Source: a virus | Direction: 5' to 3' (one strand) | Length of the DNA stretch: 64,000 nt | IMG/VR virus record: IMGVR_UViG_3300050821_005690 | Coordinates: 1-64,000 of that record | In this document: in pieces, positions 7,755 through 15,133 of the stretch | Numbering within the stretch: position 1 is the first letter of the stretch | Layout of the letters: each line of letters starts with the position of its first letter | Program-made: the position numbers and the translations under genes | The notes under the pieces: model-generated | Told to the model about the DNA's origin: nothing | Seen by the model: only the letters and a program-made list of their open reading frames with translations | The model's database searches: none

Positions 7755-8408
7755 ATGTTCTGCATCAAGACTGGCATGAAGAACGAGTCCGATGTGGCGA
7801 TGAAGTACGCCGCGCCTAGCGCGCTTGTCCTCACCGGCATCCAGATGGTCGAGGATCTGGAAAAGAGCGTCCCGAAGGACTGCGAAGCGATCATGTCTTT
7901 CGGCATGTGCGGCGGGTTGCGGCCGGCTGCCCCGATCGTCGGCCAGACGATTATCGCCTCTAGGCTGATCGGGCCGGACGGCGAGACTTATGAAGTCGAT
8001 CACGCCTGGAAACAGCGCCTCTTCGAGACCACGAGGTTCTTCGTCCAGCCGTACTATTCCTCCGGCAGGTACAACGAGGCGAACACCCCGGCACAGCGAG
8101 CGACGCTCTATGGCCGCACCGGCGCGTGGTGTGTGGATGATGAGAGTCTGTGGGTTGCGCGATTCGCCAAAGCGCGCAACATTCCCTTCGTGATCGCGCG
8201 CAACTGCTCGGACCAATGGGACCAGGACGTCTCGGTCACGTCCGCGATGCTGACCTCGAAGGGCGGCGTTGATTTGGTGGCGATTTTCAAGGGTGTTGTC
8301 ACGTCGCCAATCACGATGGGGCGGATCGCCCTCAGCTATGCGAAGTCACAGAGCGAACTGGAGAAGTTCGCGGAGAAAATAGCCCCGGGCTTTGGCTGGG
8401 AAAAATGA
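7755..8408 (+). CDS. Nucleoside phosphorylase-like protein (MTAN/HpnG superfamily)
   Basis: A 217-residue protein. ATG 7755 is preceded by AGGAGG. It shows the purine nucleoside phosphorylase / MTA-SAH nucleosidase fold signatures: a Gly-rich SFGMCGGL loop (residues 48-55), V-G-Q-T-I-I-A-S-R (62-70), an acid before Ser in DDES (128-131, matching the M-E-S of MTA/SAH nucleosidases and the hopanoid-associated phosphorylase HpnG), and a catalytic-type Asp in NCSDQW (D153), then GGVDLVAIFKG (170-180). These enzymes cleave the glycosidic bond of purine nucleosides. The key acidic residues are kept, so it may be active. Its place between tail and lysis genes is unusual for nucleotide metabolism. 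Confidence 0.7.
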   Translation: MFCIKTGMKNESDVAMKYAAPSALVLTGIQMVEDLEKSVPKDCEAIMSFGMCGGLRPAAPIVGQTIIASRLIGPDGETYEVDHAWKQRLFETTRFFVQPYYSSGRYNEANTPAQRATLYGRTGAWCVDDESLWVARFAKARNIPFVIARNCSDQWDQDVSVTSAMLTSKGGVDLVAIFKGVVTSPITMGRIALSYAKSQSELEKFAEKIAPGFGWEK

Positions 8409-8815
8409 AAATAGGCCGTACCCTGAAATGGCTTGCTGTCCTGCTGTTGGTCTGCGGCTTGGCCATCTGTCTCGCGCTCCTGATCAGGCCAGCGTGGGCG
8501 CACGACAAGCAGCACCCAAGTCTCACCGACTGGTTCAAGTCACTGAACAATTCGCAGGGTACGCCATGCTGCGACGGCAGTGATGCCACGCGCATTGAAG
8601 ATGTAGACTGGCAGACGGTATGCGAAGCTGGCACTGGCCAGTGTCACTATCAGGTTCGTTTAGAACAGGCGTGGTGGAACGTCCCGGACGAATCCGTCAT
8701 AAAGACCCCGAACCGGGTCGGCCCCGCTCTGGTGTGGCCGATTTTCTACGGCACCAAAGGCAAAGCCGACTTCAATGTTCTCATCCGTTGTTTCATACCA
8801 GGATCAGGGGCTTAA
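8405..8815 (+). CDS. Secreted conserved protein with CCDGSDA motif (136 aa)
   Basis: The N-terminus (MKIGRTLKWLAVLLLVCGL onward, residues 1-32) is a signal peptide or signal anchor ending near AWA. The mature part has the pattern CCDGSDA (55-61), V-P-D-E-S-V-I, A-L-V-W-P and a final IRCFIPG, which I know from secreted proteins of Rhizobiales and their phages. Four Cys suggest disulphides, so it acts outside the cytoplasm. It overlaps the preceding gene by four bases (ATGA). It may help lysis or modify the envelope; function unknown. Confidence 0.65.
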   Translation: MKIGRTLKWLAVLLLVCGLAICLALLIRPAWAHDKQHPSLTDWFKSLNNSQGTPCCDGSDATRIEDVDWQTVCEAGTGQCHYQVRLEQAWWNVPDESVIKTPNRVGPALVWPIFYGTKGKADFNVLIRCFIPGSGA

Positions 8816-8821
8816 CAGCCC

Positions 8822-8848
8822 GCGTCCTTAATAAGGACACGCTTTCTT
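8822..8848 (+). terminator. Probable intrinsic terminator
   Basis: GCGTCCTT (8822-8829), a 3-base loop, then AAGGAC-a-CGC (8833-8842) and TTTCTT. The hairpin lies in the 97-base gap before the endolysin gene and may partly separate head-tail from lysis transcription. Confidence 0.5.
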
Positions 8849-8912
8849 CAACTATCCGCCCTGATACTGATATGAGTGTCGAGCGCTTCAACCACCGAAA
8901 AGGTTAAGATTC

Positions 8913-9755
8913 ATGGGCGAGCTTCTCCCCCTGTCGGTTCTCAAGACCCTCTGGTCCCATGGGGATCAGCATGTGCCAGGGTTGATCGAGGGCATTGCGG
9001 CCTCAGCGCCTGCGGTGTTCGAAAAGTATGGCGTTACGACCACCTTGGAGGTTGCCCATATCATGGCGCAATTCTCCGAGGAATGTGGCGCCGGGTTGGA
9101 GATGGTCGAGAACTTGAACTATTCCGCCGAAGGATTGCGGCGAACCTTCCCGACCCATTTCACCGAGTCCATGGCCGAGCACTATGCCCACAACCCGCGC
9201 ATGATTGCCGACGTGGCCTATGGCGGGCGCATGGGCAACGCCCCGCCGCCCTCTGACGACGGCTGGAACTATCGCGGCAAGGGCCTGTCGCAATTGACCG
9301 GCAAGGCCAATTACACGCGCCTTGCGGTCGTTACCGGACTCGACGTGATCCACGACCCCGATATTCTTATTCGACCCGCCACGGCGCTCGAATGTGCCGT
9401 GGCTGATTTCGTCCGCATCTGCGGCTGCTTGCCGCTCGCCCGGCGCGACGACGTGCACGGGGTGACCCTCCATCTCAACGGGGGCTACAACGGCCTTGCG
9501 GAGCGCATACGCTGGCTTCGCGAATGGAAGGTGGCCCTGAAGCCGTTCTGGCAAACCGCACCAGCGGCCAAGCCACAGGCCTATACGCAGTCGTCAACGG
9601 GTACTCCCGTTCCCCTGAGTGGTGCGACCGATCCCCCGCCAGAAACGGCCGGCCAGGGGGTTTCCTGGGTCGGGCCGCCACCGCCGCCACCCAACCCGAG
9701 CCCGATCATGACGGCGCTGGCTAATCTCAAGGCCGAAGTCGAAAAGATCGTTTGA
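8913..9755 (+). CDS. GH19-family endolysin (chitinase-like lysozyme)
   Basis: A 280-residue protein with the glycoside hydrolase family 19 pattern. AQFSEECGAG (residues 52-61) supplies the general acid Glu region; ENLNYSAEGLRRTFP follows (66-80), then the hallmark NYRGKGLSQLTGKANY (119-134) and LNGGYNGLAERIRWL (188-202). The last 60 residues are Pro-rich (VGPPPPPPNPSP) and may be a flexible linker or cell-wall segment. There is no signal peptide, so export would need the holin. The enzyme cleaves the glycan chain of peptidoglycan during lysis. Confidence 0.88.
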   Translation: MGELLPLSVLKTLWSHGDQHVPGLIEGIAASAPAVFEKYGVTTTLEVAHIMAQFSEECGAGLEMVENLNYSAEGLRRTFPTHFTESMAEHYAHNPRMIADVAYGGRMGNAPPPSDDGWNYRGKGLSQLTGKANYTRLAVVTGLDVIHDPDILIRPATALECAVADFVRICGCLPLARRDDVHGVTLHLNGGYNGLAERIRWLREWKVALKPFWQTAPAAKPQAYTQSSTGTPVPLSGATDPPPETAGQGVSWVGPPPPPPNPSPIMTALANLKAEVEKIV

Positions 9756-9768
9756 AAGGGAACCGTTT

Positions 9769-10341
9769 ATGACGATCAAAGGAGTGGTGCTGCTTTCCTA
9801 CGGGATGGGCGGAGCGGCGATCGAGACATGGTCGACCGGCCTTCGCCTGCTGACGCAGCGGTGCAAGGCGGCCGGCCTTGAGACCTTCGCCTCGCCGTAC
9901 AACTGGAGTCAGGTCAACGAGCTTGACGCGATCATCGCGCGGGTCCCAGCGGGCATCCCGATCGCGGTTGGCGGCTCAAGCCTGGGTGACGACAATGCGC
10001 CGGTCGTTGCGTCCCGCACCAAGCGGATCATCCGCTATCTGTTCGGGTTCCAGGACTCGATGTATGGCGTCAACGTCAAGGTGCCCGACAACGTCCAGTT
10101 CGCGGACAACATCTACAATCCATCCTGGATCCAGACCCTCGGCCTTGGTTATCGCCAGTGGAAGCGCACCACGCCCCGCTCGGACGACACCAAGACGGGA
10201 CGGCTTCGCAATATCCCGATCTATGCGCCACACCCGGACGACTGGGGGGTCGCGCAGGATATCGTGTTCTCGCGCATTCATGCGCTGATTGCGACGGCGC
10301 CGCCGCCGGTTGCGCCGATCACGGCAAGCTCGGGAGCGTAA
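9769..10341 (+). CDS. Alpha/beta-hydrolase-like lysis-module protein
   Basis: A 190-residue protein in the lysis module. It contains GGSSLGDD (residues 68-75), which resembles the G-x-S-x-G nucleophile elbow of alpha/beta hydrolases, preceded by an I-P-I-A-V strand, and a late H-P-D-D-W (about 162-166) that could hold the catalytic His/Asp region. Esterases in phage lysis cassettes attack envelope lipids or esterified sugars. The match is motif-level only, and the lid and full triad cannot be confirmed by eye. Confidence 0.5.
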   Translation: MTIKGVVLLSYGMGGAAIETWSTGLRLLTQRCKAAGLETFASPYNWSQVNELDAIIARVPAGIPIAVGGSSLGDDNAPVVASRTKRIIRYLFGFQDSMYGVNVKVPDNVQFADNIYNPSWIQTLGLGYRQWKRTTPRSDDTKTGRLRNIPIYAPHPDDWGVAQDIVFSRIHALIATAPPPVAPITASSGA

Positions 10342-10343
10342 AA

Positions 10344-10604
10344 ATGGTAAACTCCGTGATATTAGCCCCGCTCGAACGGTGGGGCCTTCGCTTCGAGGGG
10401 TTCTCCGACGCGCAGATCACTCAACTCGAAGGGATCATGCCCGACATCGAGCACCTCGCGAACCTCGCCACCAAGGAGTTGCCGGCCGCCGAGAACTTGC
10501 TTAACCTCGTTGAGGCCGAGCTTCCGCGCATCAACCGCATCGTGCCGGTGATCGCGATGGCTATCCGCACCTTCAACGCCAAACAAAGGGGTTTAACGTC
10601 ATGA
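10344..10604 (+). CDS. Small helical lysis-module protein (86 aa)
   Basis: Starts 2 bases after the hydrolase-like gene. Predominantly helical, with an amphipathic segment LATKELPAAENLLNLVEAEL and IVPVIAMAIRTF near the end, which is moderately hydrophobic but short for a membrane span. The last codons overlap the start of the next gene by four bases (ATGA). No family recognised; position suggests a lysis accessory. Confidence 0.55.
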   Translation: MVNSVILAPLERWGLRFEGFSDAQITQLEGIMPDIEHLANLATKELPAAENLLNLVEAELPRINRIVPVIAMAIRTFNAKQRGLTS

Positions 10605-11119
10605 CCACGACGCCTGCGAAGCCCGCTATCCCGGTTACTCCGCCGGCCGCGACCGGCTTGACCGCTTTCGTCCATAAGCTGGAAGTTGGGTTTGCGAAGG
10701 ACGAGCAATGGGTCGTCGCCGAGTTCACCAAGGGCTGGCAGTTATTGCAGAGCGCCGAGAAGACGGCCCAGGTGGACATAGAGAACATTTTCCATTGGAT
10801 TGCAGCGCACCAATCCACCCTCCTGGCCGCCCTCCAGGAAGCTCTCAGCGCGGCCTCGATTCTTGGGAACTTCATCCCTGGCGCCGGCCCGACCGTGGCA
10901 GCGGCCACGCTTGCGATCAACGCCGCCACCGAGGCCGTGAACGTGCTTTCAAAGTCGGTGCTCGCTGGGTCTACGCCGCTCTCAACGGCGGTCAGCGCCT
11001 ATCACGCCGTGAAAGATGCACAAACGGCGGTCAACGCGGTCCTCAAAGCAAGCACGACCAAGCCGCCGACAGTCTCTGCGGCGGCGGCCGCGGCGCCAGT
11101 GACGCCCGTGAAGTCGTAG
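10601..11119 (+). CDS. Hypothetical protein with hydrophobic helix, lysis module (172 aa)
   Basis: Pro/Thr-rich N-terminus, then helical regions and a hydrophobic Ala-rich helix ASILGNFIPGAGPTVAAATL (about 86-105), which could insert in a membrane. Ends with Ala/Pro repeats. ATGA overlap with the preceding gene. It may be a holin accessory or pore-type protein, but I do not recognise a family. A terminator follows directly. Confidence 0.5.
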   Translation: MTTTPAKPAIPVTPPAATGLTAFVHKLEVGFAKDEQWVVAEFTKGWQLLQSAEKTAQVDIENIFHWIAAHQSTLLAALQEALSAASILGNFIPGAGPTVAAATLAINAATEAVNVLSKSVLAGSTPLSTAVSAYHAVKDAQTAVNAVLKASTTKPPTVSAAAAAAPVTPVKS

Positions 11120-11153
11120 GGTAGACGCTACGCAGCTAGATTAGGTACTGTGA

Positions 11154-11185
11154 AGCCGCCCCGAATCGGGGGCGGCTTTTTCTTT
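11154..11185 (+). terminator. Strong intrinsic terminator
   Basis: AGCCGCCCC (11154-11162), a 6-base loop, GGGGCGGCT (11169-11177), then TTTTTCTTT. Nine perfect base pairs and a U-run: a textbook rho-independent terminator after the gene ending at 11119. Confidence 0.9.
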
Positions 11186-11201
11186 GGTTCTGGGGGCGCA
11201 T

Positions 11202-11696
11202 ATGGCTGACGACGAGGTGAGGCCACAGACCTGGACTAATTCACAGCAGATCATTGCCTTTGCTGTGGTCGGCACGTTCATCGGGGTTATTTTAATCTGG
11301 CTGTTTCATCCCCCTCAGTCTTTGGACCAAGCGGCCCTCGGCATCATCAATATGCTGATCGGGGTCCTGGTCGCTAAATTTACGACTGTGGTGGACTACA
11401 CCTTTGGCTCCAGCGCAGAATCGAAGAACAAGGGCGACTCTCAAAGCCGCACTATCGACCGCCTCACGTCATCGCTCACTGGCACCGGCCCCGGCGTCGT
11501 AGCCGCTGCTAAGGCAGCGGCAGCGGAGGTTGCCCCTGCCGCTGCCGCCGTGGCCGCCCCTGCCGCTGCCGCCATGGCCGCCCCACCCGCCGCCGATGTA
11601 GCGGCACCGCCTGCAGCGGAGGTTGCCGTAGCGGAAGCGTTCGCCAAACGTGACGAAGATCACCCTGGAGGGAACAAAGATGGGTTTTCTCGCTGA
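11202..11696 (+). CDS. Putative holin (two membrane segments)
   Basis: A 164-residue protein. ATG 11202 is preferred over an upstream in-frame start because GGGGG lies at the right distance. Two hydrophobic helices (about 20-39 and 47-66) are followed by TFGSSAESKNKGDSQ, a GSS-x-x-SK-K motif I know from small phage holin-like proteins. A long Ala/Pro-rich tail (about 95-145) and a charged end follow. It would form the membrane lesion that releases the endolysin. It overlaps the next gene by 17 bases. Confidence 0.6.
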   Translation: MADDEVRPQTWTNSQQIIAFAVVGTFIGVILIWLFHPPQSLDQAALGIINMLIGVLVAKFTTVVDYTFGSSAESKNKGDSQSRTIDRLTSSLTGTGPGVVAAAKAAAAEVAPAAAAVAAPAAAAMAAPPAADVAAPPAAEVAVAEAFAKRDEDHPGGNKDGFSR

Positions 11697-11955
11697 TCTA
11701 AAGGCGCTGTTCACAACTGCGCCGACCTACGCCCAGAAAGTGCAATATCTCGATAACAAGGCGTCGACTGTCGGCGGCAATCTCAACTGGCGCAACTCCG
11801 TCGTTGATTTCCTCAAGCTGATGGGGATGGACAGCAGCATGAGTTCGCGAGCGACGCTTGCTAAAGAGTTGGGCTATGCAGGCGAGTACACCGGCACATC
11901 CGAGCAAAACGAATGGCTCAAGCAAAACCTCATGGATCATTTGGTGCGGAATTGA
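11680..11955 (+). CDS. DUF3597 domain protein (91 aa)
   Basis: The pattern LNWRNSVVDFLKLMGMDSSM (about 35-54), then R-A-T-L-A-K-E-L-G-Y and N-E-W-L-K-Q, matches DUF3597, a short helical domain common in bacterial proteins of unknown function. GGAGGGAACAAAG before ATG 11680 fixes the start. It begins inside the holin-like gene. Why a phage lysis module carries this domain is not known; it may be a peptidoglycan- or membrane-associated accessory. Confidence 0.75.
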   Translation: MGFLADLKALFTTAPTYAQKVQYLDNKASTVGGNLNWRNSVVDFLKLMGMDSSMSSRATLAKELGYAGEYTGTSEQNEWLKQNLMDHLVRN

Positions 11956-12176
11956 CGGCCGAGTTCGATCCGAGGCAAGAGGCTTTGGCAGCGGTGCGCG
12001 CGGCGTTCCATGAAAACATCAAGACTGTCTCGTCCGCTACCCTGGCCAGGGCGGCGGGGGGCGAACCTGTCGATAGCGTTATGGCCCACTTTCGCCTATC
12101 TCTTCATCTCGTCTTTTCGCTCTACGAGATGCACGTTAAAGAGATCGAAAGGCTTGGTGAGGCGAGAGCGGTATGA
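11952..12176 (+). CDS. Small hypothetical protein (74 aa)
   Basis: Helical protein beginning TAEFDPRQEALAAVRAAFHE after the start codon. I chose the TTG at 11952, which overlaps the preceding TGA; an ATG at 11913 in the same frame would add 13 residues and a 43-base overlap. Neither has a strong ribosome-binding site. No family recognised. Lies between the DUF3597 gene and the coiled-coil membrane protein. Confidence 0.5.
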   Translation: MTAEFDPRQEALAAVRAAFHENIKTVSSATLARAAGGEPVDSVMAHFRLSLHLVFSLYEMHVKEIERLGEARAV

Positions 12177-12204
12177 AGGTTGAGAGGAGAAGGGGGGGCA
12201 AGCA

Positions 12205-12960
12205 ATGGTCAGGCGAGTACCAAGCGCCGACGAATCCAACGGCGGTGCTCTGCGCTATAACACTGGTGTCATGGCAGACCCGACACCGCTGACTACGCAG
12301 CAATTGCTGCGCGAGAACTTCTGGCTTCGCGAGCTTCTTGAAGCGCAACTCGGTGCGATCGAAGCTCGTATAGACGCGAGCGACAAAGCCGTCAAACTGT
12401 TGCAGGCATTTGCCGACCGGACCCCGACAACCATGGACGTGCAGCATGAGGTATTCGCGCTTCGCGAGGTTCTGTCGGAGAAGCTGGCCGGGGTAAAGAC
12501 GCAAATCTCCGAGCGCGACAACCAGGGCGACAAGGCTACCAAGGTCGTCGAGGCTGCGGTCGCCAACGCTTTTGCGGCGGCAAAGGAGGTTGTCAACAAG
12601 AGCGAGGGGCAATTCAAAGAGCAGATCAATGGGATCACTTCTCAGATCAACACCATAACGAAAAACTATGACGACAAGATCGGCGGCATCGCAAAGTCCT
12701 ATGAGGGACAGGTCGGCGACATCAAAGAGCGGCTGACCATAATCGAGAGCAAGACATCGATCAGCGATCCTTCTACGGCGATCACGCTGGCGAAGCTCGA
12801 CGCAACGGTGGCGCGGTTGACATCGACCGGGGACGTCTCCAGCGGCCGCTCGGCTGGCGCGATTGCTTTGTGGGGGATCATTTTGGGATGCCTTGGTGCT
12901 GCTGTTTCGATAGGCACTCTCATCGTCGTCGCCATGAGCGTCATGAAGGCCCATGGCTAG
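12205..12960 (+). CDS. Coiled-coil protein with C-terminal membrane anchor (251 aa)
   Basis: GGGGGGG precedes the ATG. The first 205 residues are almost entirely helical with heptad-like spacing (for example LRENFWLRELLEAQLGAIEA), followed by one strongly hydrophobic helix (about 219-245) ending MSVMKAHG. Such a tail-anchored coiled coil fits a protein that spans or tethers the periplasm from the inner membrane. A spanin-like role in lysis is possible but unproven. It is the last gene in the late plus-strand block and its stop overlaps the convergent gene. Confidence 0.6.
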   Translation: MVRRVPSADESNGGALRYNTGVMADPTPLTTQQLLRENFWLRELLEAQLGAIEARIDASDKAVKLLQAFADRTPTTMDVQHEVFALREVLSEKLAGVKTQISERDNQGDKATKVVEAAVANAFAAAKEVVNKSEGQFKEQINGITSQINTITKNYDDKIGGIAKSYEGQVGDIKERLTIIESKTSISDPSTAITLAKLDATVARLTSTGDVSSGRSAGAIALWGIILGCLGAAVSIGTLIVVAMSVMKAHG

Positions 12961-13226
12961 GTGACGGCGTCGCCGGGCGGCTTAGTCCGCATCTCCTGGA
13001 GAATTTCGGCCAAGGCCTGACAGGTCAAGCTCCACGTCAACTCATCCCCCCGCATCAACGCGGCCACCAGACTTCGCCGGGCATTATCTATTAGTCTGCG
13101 TTCTTCCGGCGTTGCGGGACGGTAAGGGGTCGGGTTGCGGCCCTTAAAGCACTCGTAACACAGCCCCGTCGTGTTCTTACGCTGCCGAAGCATCCTTCCG
13201 CAGCGCACGCATGCCCGTCTTCTCAT
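12957..13226 (-). CDS. Zinc-ribbon protein (89 aa)
   Basis: N-terminal CVRCGR and, 14 residues later, CYECFKGRNP give two Cys pairs, typical of a small zinc ribbon; the rest is a helical region. Arg-rich start. The ATG is preceded by a purine-rich GGCAGG. It converges with, and overlaps by four bases, the end of the coiled-coil gene. Likely DNA-, RNA- or protein-binding. Confidence 0.6.
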   Translation of the reverse strand: MRRRACVRCGRMLRQRKNTTGLCYECFKGRNPTPYRPATPEERRLIDNARRSLVAALMRGDELTWSLTCQALAEILQEMRTKPPGDAVT

Positions 13227-13343
13227 CCTGCCGTCCCTCTTGCCCTCGCTTGCCGGGCCGGCTATAAATCAACGGTGGCGCCCGGACATTCGGAGCGCTG
13301 CATGAGCGTCCTCCTTGGACGTTTCCTCCCAGTAGTCTCAGAC

Positions 13344-13372
13344 TGGGCCGCGCGCGCAGCGGCCCATTTTTT
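13344..13372 (+). terminator. Intrinsic terminator on the plus strand
   Basis: TGGGCCGC (13344-13351), a 7-base loop, GCGGCCCA (13359-13366), then TTTTTT. It would stop plus-strand transcription, although no plus-strand gene ends just before it; the nearest ends at 12960. It overlaps the end of the minus-strand ribbon-helix-helix gene. Confidence 0.75.
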
Positions 13373-13604
13373 ATTCGCCGAGCAGGGCGTTAAGGTCGCG
13401 CACGACCTCGGTGCCAAGCATCGTGAGTACGAAGTCTCGGGCAAGCGCCCCACGAGTTATATTCCGATCGCGAGCTATGCGATCGAGCGCCGCGAACTGC
13501 TCGTGGGTCAGGTGGATCGAGACGTGACGTATCTTCCCTGTGGTCACCCTGGCGTAATCACCGCGATAGGTGCTTGCCGCCCGAGAGTGTGGGGCGCTCG
13601 TCAT
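13371..13604 (-). CDS. Ribbon-helix-helix DNA-binding protein (77 aa)
   Basis: The C-terminal half reads IRHVSIHLTHEQFAALDRIA (about 25-44) and then RDRNITRGALARDFVLTML, a classic beta strand plus two helices of the ribbon-helix-helix fold used by CopG/Arc-type repressors. The start at 13604 overlaps the upstream stop in an ATGA, which is why I prefer it to the TTG at 13694. A candidate regulator for the promoter motifs elsewhere in the window. Confidence 0.7.
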   Translation of the reverse strand: MTSAPHSRAASTYRGDYARVTTGKIRHVSIHLTHEQFAALDRIARDRNITRGALARDFVLTMLGTEVVRDLNALLGE

Positions 13605-14140
13605 AGCGGCATCGGACCAGAATAGCTGATCGGGTGCGACGCTGGTGCGCGCACGAACACCAAGCCAGTCGTTCTCACGCGATGCGTTGCCCAACTGTCG
13701 GCGACAAGCACGCTGCGACCGTCATAAGAACCGGGAACGACCGGGGCGACATGCCGCCCTGGCCTCACGGCTGCATTTGCTGCTGCAGGCTCAACGTGGG
13801 GGAACTTCCTCCAATCATCCGCCCACCAGAGATTGACGCCCCTCCAGAACTGATCGACGACGCCGAGCACCTTCCACCCCGCCCAGCATCCGCAGGGACC
13901 GCCCATCGAGGCGGCCCGCCAGAAGCAAGCCGGCTTGCCGCCGCTCCCGACGTGAACAGGGTCTCGGTGCCTAACGTAGTGGCGCTGATGGTGATACCGG
14001 AAATGCCGCATCGCCAGATAGCGGCCGAAGTGAACGTGTCGGTGATAATGGTGTCGCAGGTGTCGGTAGCTCGCGTCTGCCTGGGAACTCAACATCGTGA
14101 TGGCGGACGCAATAGTGCCAATGAGTAGTAAGACTCTCAT
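13601..14140 (-). CDS. Secreted protein with CHAP-like WAxxW pattern (179 aa)
   Basis: MRVLLLIGTIASAITMLSSQ followed by ADAS is a signal peptide (about 1-24). Next comes a His/Arg/Tyr-rich stretch, then CGCWAGWKVLGV (about 79-90) and a C-terminal GRHVAPVVPGSYDGRSVLV segment. I know this layout from secreted proteins of Rhizobiales, with a Cys near a Trp-x-x-Trp and a later G-R-H, reminiscent of the catalytic Cys/His of CHAP amidases. It could be an extra wall-degrading enzyme. GAGAGGGTGAA precedes the ATG. Operon with the ribbon-helix-helix gene. Confidence 0.6.
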   Translation of the reverse strand: MRVLLLIGTIASAITMLSSQADASYRHLRHHYHRHVHFGRYLAMRHFRYHHQRHYVRHRDPVHVGSGGKPACFWRAASMGGPCGCWAGWKVLGVVDQFWRGVNLWWADDWRKFPHVEPAAANAAVRPGRHVAPVVPGSYDGRSVLVADSWATHRVRTTGLVFVRAPASHPISYSGPMPL

Positions 14141-14188
14141 TTCACCCTCTCTGTTCCGGCCCTTCAACGGGGCCGCCCCAAACCTATA

Positions 14189-14202
14189 GGGAAAAGTTTC
14201 CC
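14189..14202. repeat. GGGAAAAGTTTCCC inverted repeat in a divergent region
   Basis: A perfect-ended inverted repeat located between the divergent genes at 14140 (-) and 14260 (+). It belongs to a loose family of GGG-A/T-rich-CCC repeats found near other promoter regions of the window (see findings). Confidence 0.45.
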
Positions 14203-14259
14203 TTGCGCAACCCGCAATTTTCCGTGTAGTTTTCCACAGGCTTTGTGGAGGGGGATCGA

Positions 14260-14526
14260 GTGTTTGCCATCCCGGTTTTCCTGATCGCCATTGCTGCATT
14301 TTTGGCACCAATAGCTCCGGTCCTTAGCGCCGTGGGCGCGAGCGCCGGGCTCTACGGCGACTACCAGCGGACCCACTCGGTCAGCGTCAACCGCAAACAG
14401 TTCAACGCCATGCGGCGCGACATCGCTAGCCTCAAGCGCGAGGTGGCGCAGTTGCGCTTGCTTGTTCGCAAGCAGCATGCTGGCGGCACAAAGATCGCCC
14501 ATCGGAGACACCGAGTCAGATCGTAA
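14260..14526 (+). CDS. Small membrane/secreted protein (88 aa)
   Basis: GTG 14260 is preceded by GGAGGGGG at ideal distance. The first 28 residues are hydrophobic (FAIPVFLIAIAAFLAPIAP), acting as a signal anchor. The rest is basic and helical, with VNRKQFNAMRRDIASLKREV forming a possible coiled coil. Divergent from the secreted-protein gene. Function unknown. Confidence 0.6.
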   Translation: MFAIPVFLIAIAAFLAPIAPVLSAVGASAGLYGDYQRTHSVSVNRKQFNAMRRDIASLKREVAQLRLLVRKQHAGGTKIAHRRHRVRS

Positions 14527-14550
14527 TCCCCGTAGTGTAGGAGTAGCGCA

Positions 14551-14949
14551 ATGAGTGAGTATCTTTCTCGTCGGAAGCGTGACGTACTGATTGATCACCT
14601 CGACGGGCGTCTGGTCGTCATCCGCAACAAGCACGCCGCCGTTCTCAAGGGGGTAGAAGCCACCGAGTGGGAAAGGAATCGGGTATCCACGAAGAGCCTT
14701 GTTGGCGATGGATACCTGGAAGAAGTTGGCGACATTCACACCCAAATCACCCAGAAGGGGCGAGAAGCCCTGGCCGAGCTTCTGGCGGATCACGCCGAAG
14801 CGCTGATCCAAGCTGGCTGGGATGCAGAGGCCGTTCCGCGCACGCCTGCGATATGGCTCCATCTGATCGAGCGGAAGATCAAATCATCCTTCAGGCCAGG
14901 ACCAGATACGGCGATGTCGACCTTGTCCTCGGCGGCCGGATCGACGTGA
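14551..14949 (+). CDS. Winged-helix-like hypothetical protein (132 aa)
   Basis: TAGGAG precedes the ATG. Residues about 8-75 read like a small DNA-binding domain: an N-terminal helix, a VVIRNKHAAVLKG strand region and a TQKGREALAELLADHAEAL recognition-like helix. The final 40 residues are less convincing and overlap an opposite-strand frame at 14790-15017. No named family recognised. Confidence 0.55.
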   Translation: MSEYLSRRKRDVLIDHLDGRLVVIRNKHAAVLKGVEATEWERNRVSTKSLVGDGYLEEVGDIHTQITQKGREALAELLADHAEALIQAGWDAEAVPRTPAIWLHLIERKIKSSFRPGPDTAMSTLSSAAGST

Positions 14950-15017
14950 ATCACGACGGCGTCCCATGTGTCGCCCGCGATCGAACAGTAGACGCATCGC
15001 TCGTTAATCGCGCGCAA
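14790..15017 (-). CDS. Possible small CVYC protein (75 aa)
   Basis: TTG-start frame overlapping the end of the plus-strand gene by 160 bases. The product (RAINERCVYCSIAGDTWDAV onward) has a believable strand pattern VDIAVSGPGLKDDLIFRSI, so one of the two overlapping frames may be the true one here. The Cys pair could bind metal. Evidence is weak. Confidence 0.3.
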   Translation of the reverse strand: MRAINERCVYCSIAGDTWDAVVIHVDPAAEDKVDIAVSGPGLKDDLIFRSIRWSHIAGVRGTASASQPAWISASA

Positions 15018-15029
15018 ATCAAGCCGCCT

Positions 15030-15101
15030 TTATCCTTGTATGGCTGCCACGGCTAAGATGCCTATGGCACCGACAAAAACAGCAATGGCAATACGGCGCA
15101 T
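15030..15101 (-). CDS. Micro membrane protein (23 aa)
   Basis: MRRIAIAVFVGAIGILAVAA plus IQG: one positive-inside transmembrane helix. GGAAG lies upstream. It resembles other single-helix micro-proteins in this genome (17181-17333, 35815-35970, 37231-37302). Such peptides are often missed by gene finders; coding status is unproven. Confidence 0.4.
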   Translation of the reverse strand: MRRIAIAVFVGAIGILAVAAIQG

Positions 15102-15133
15102 GACTTCCGGCCCTCGGTTAATCACAAGCTGGG

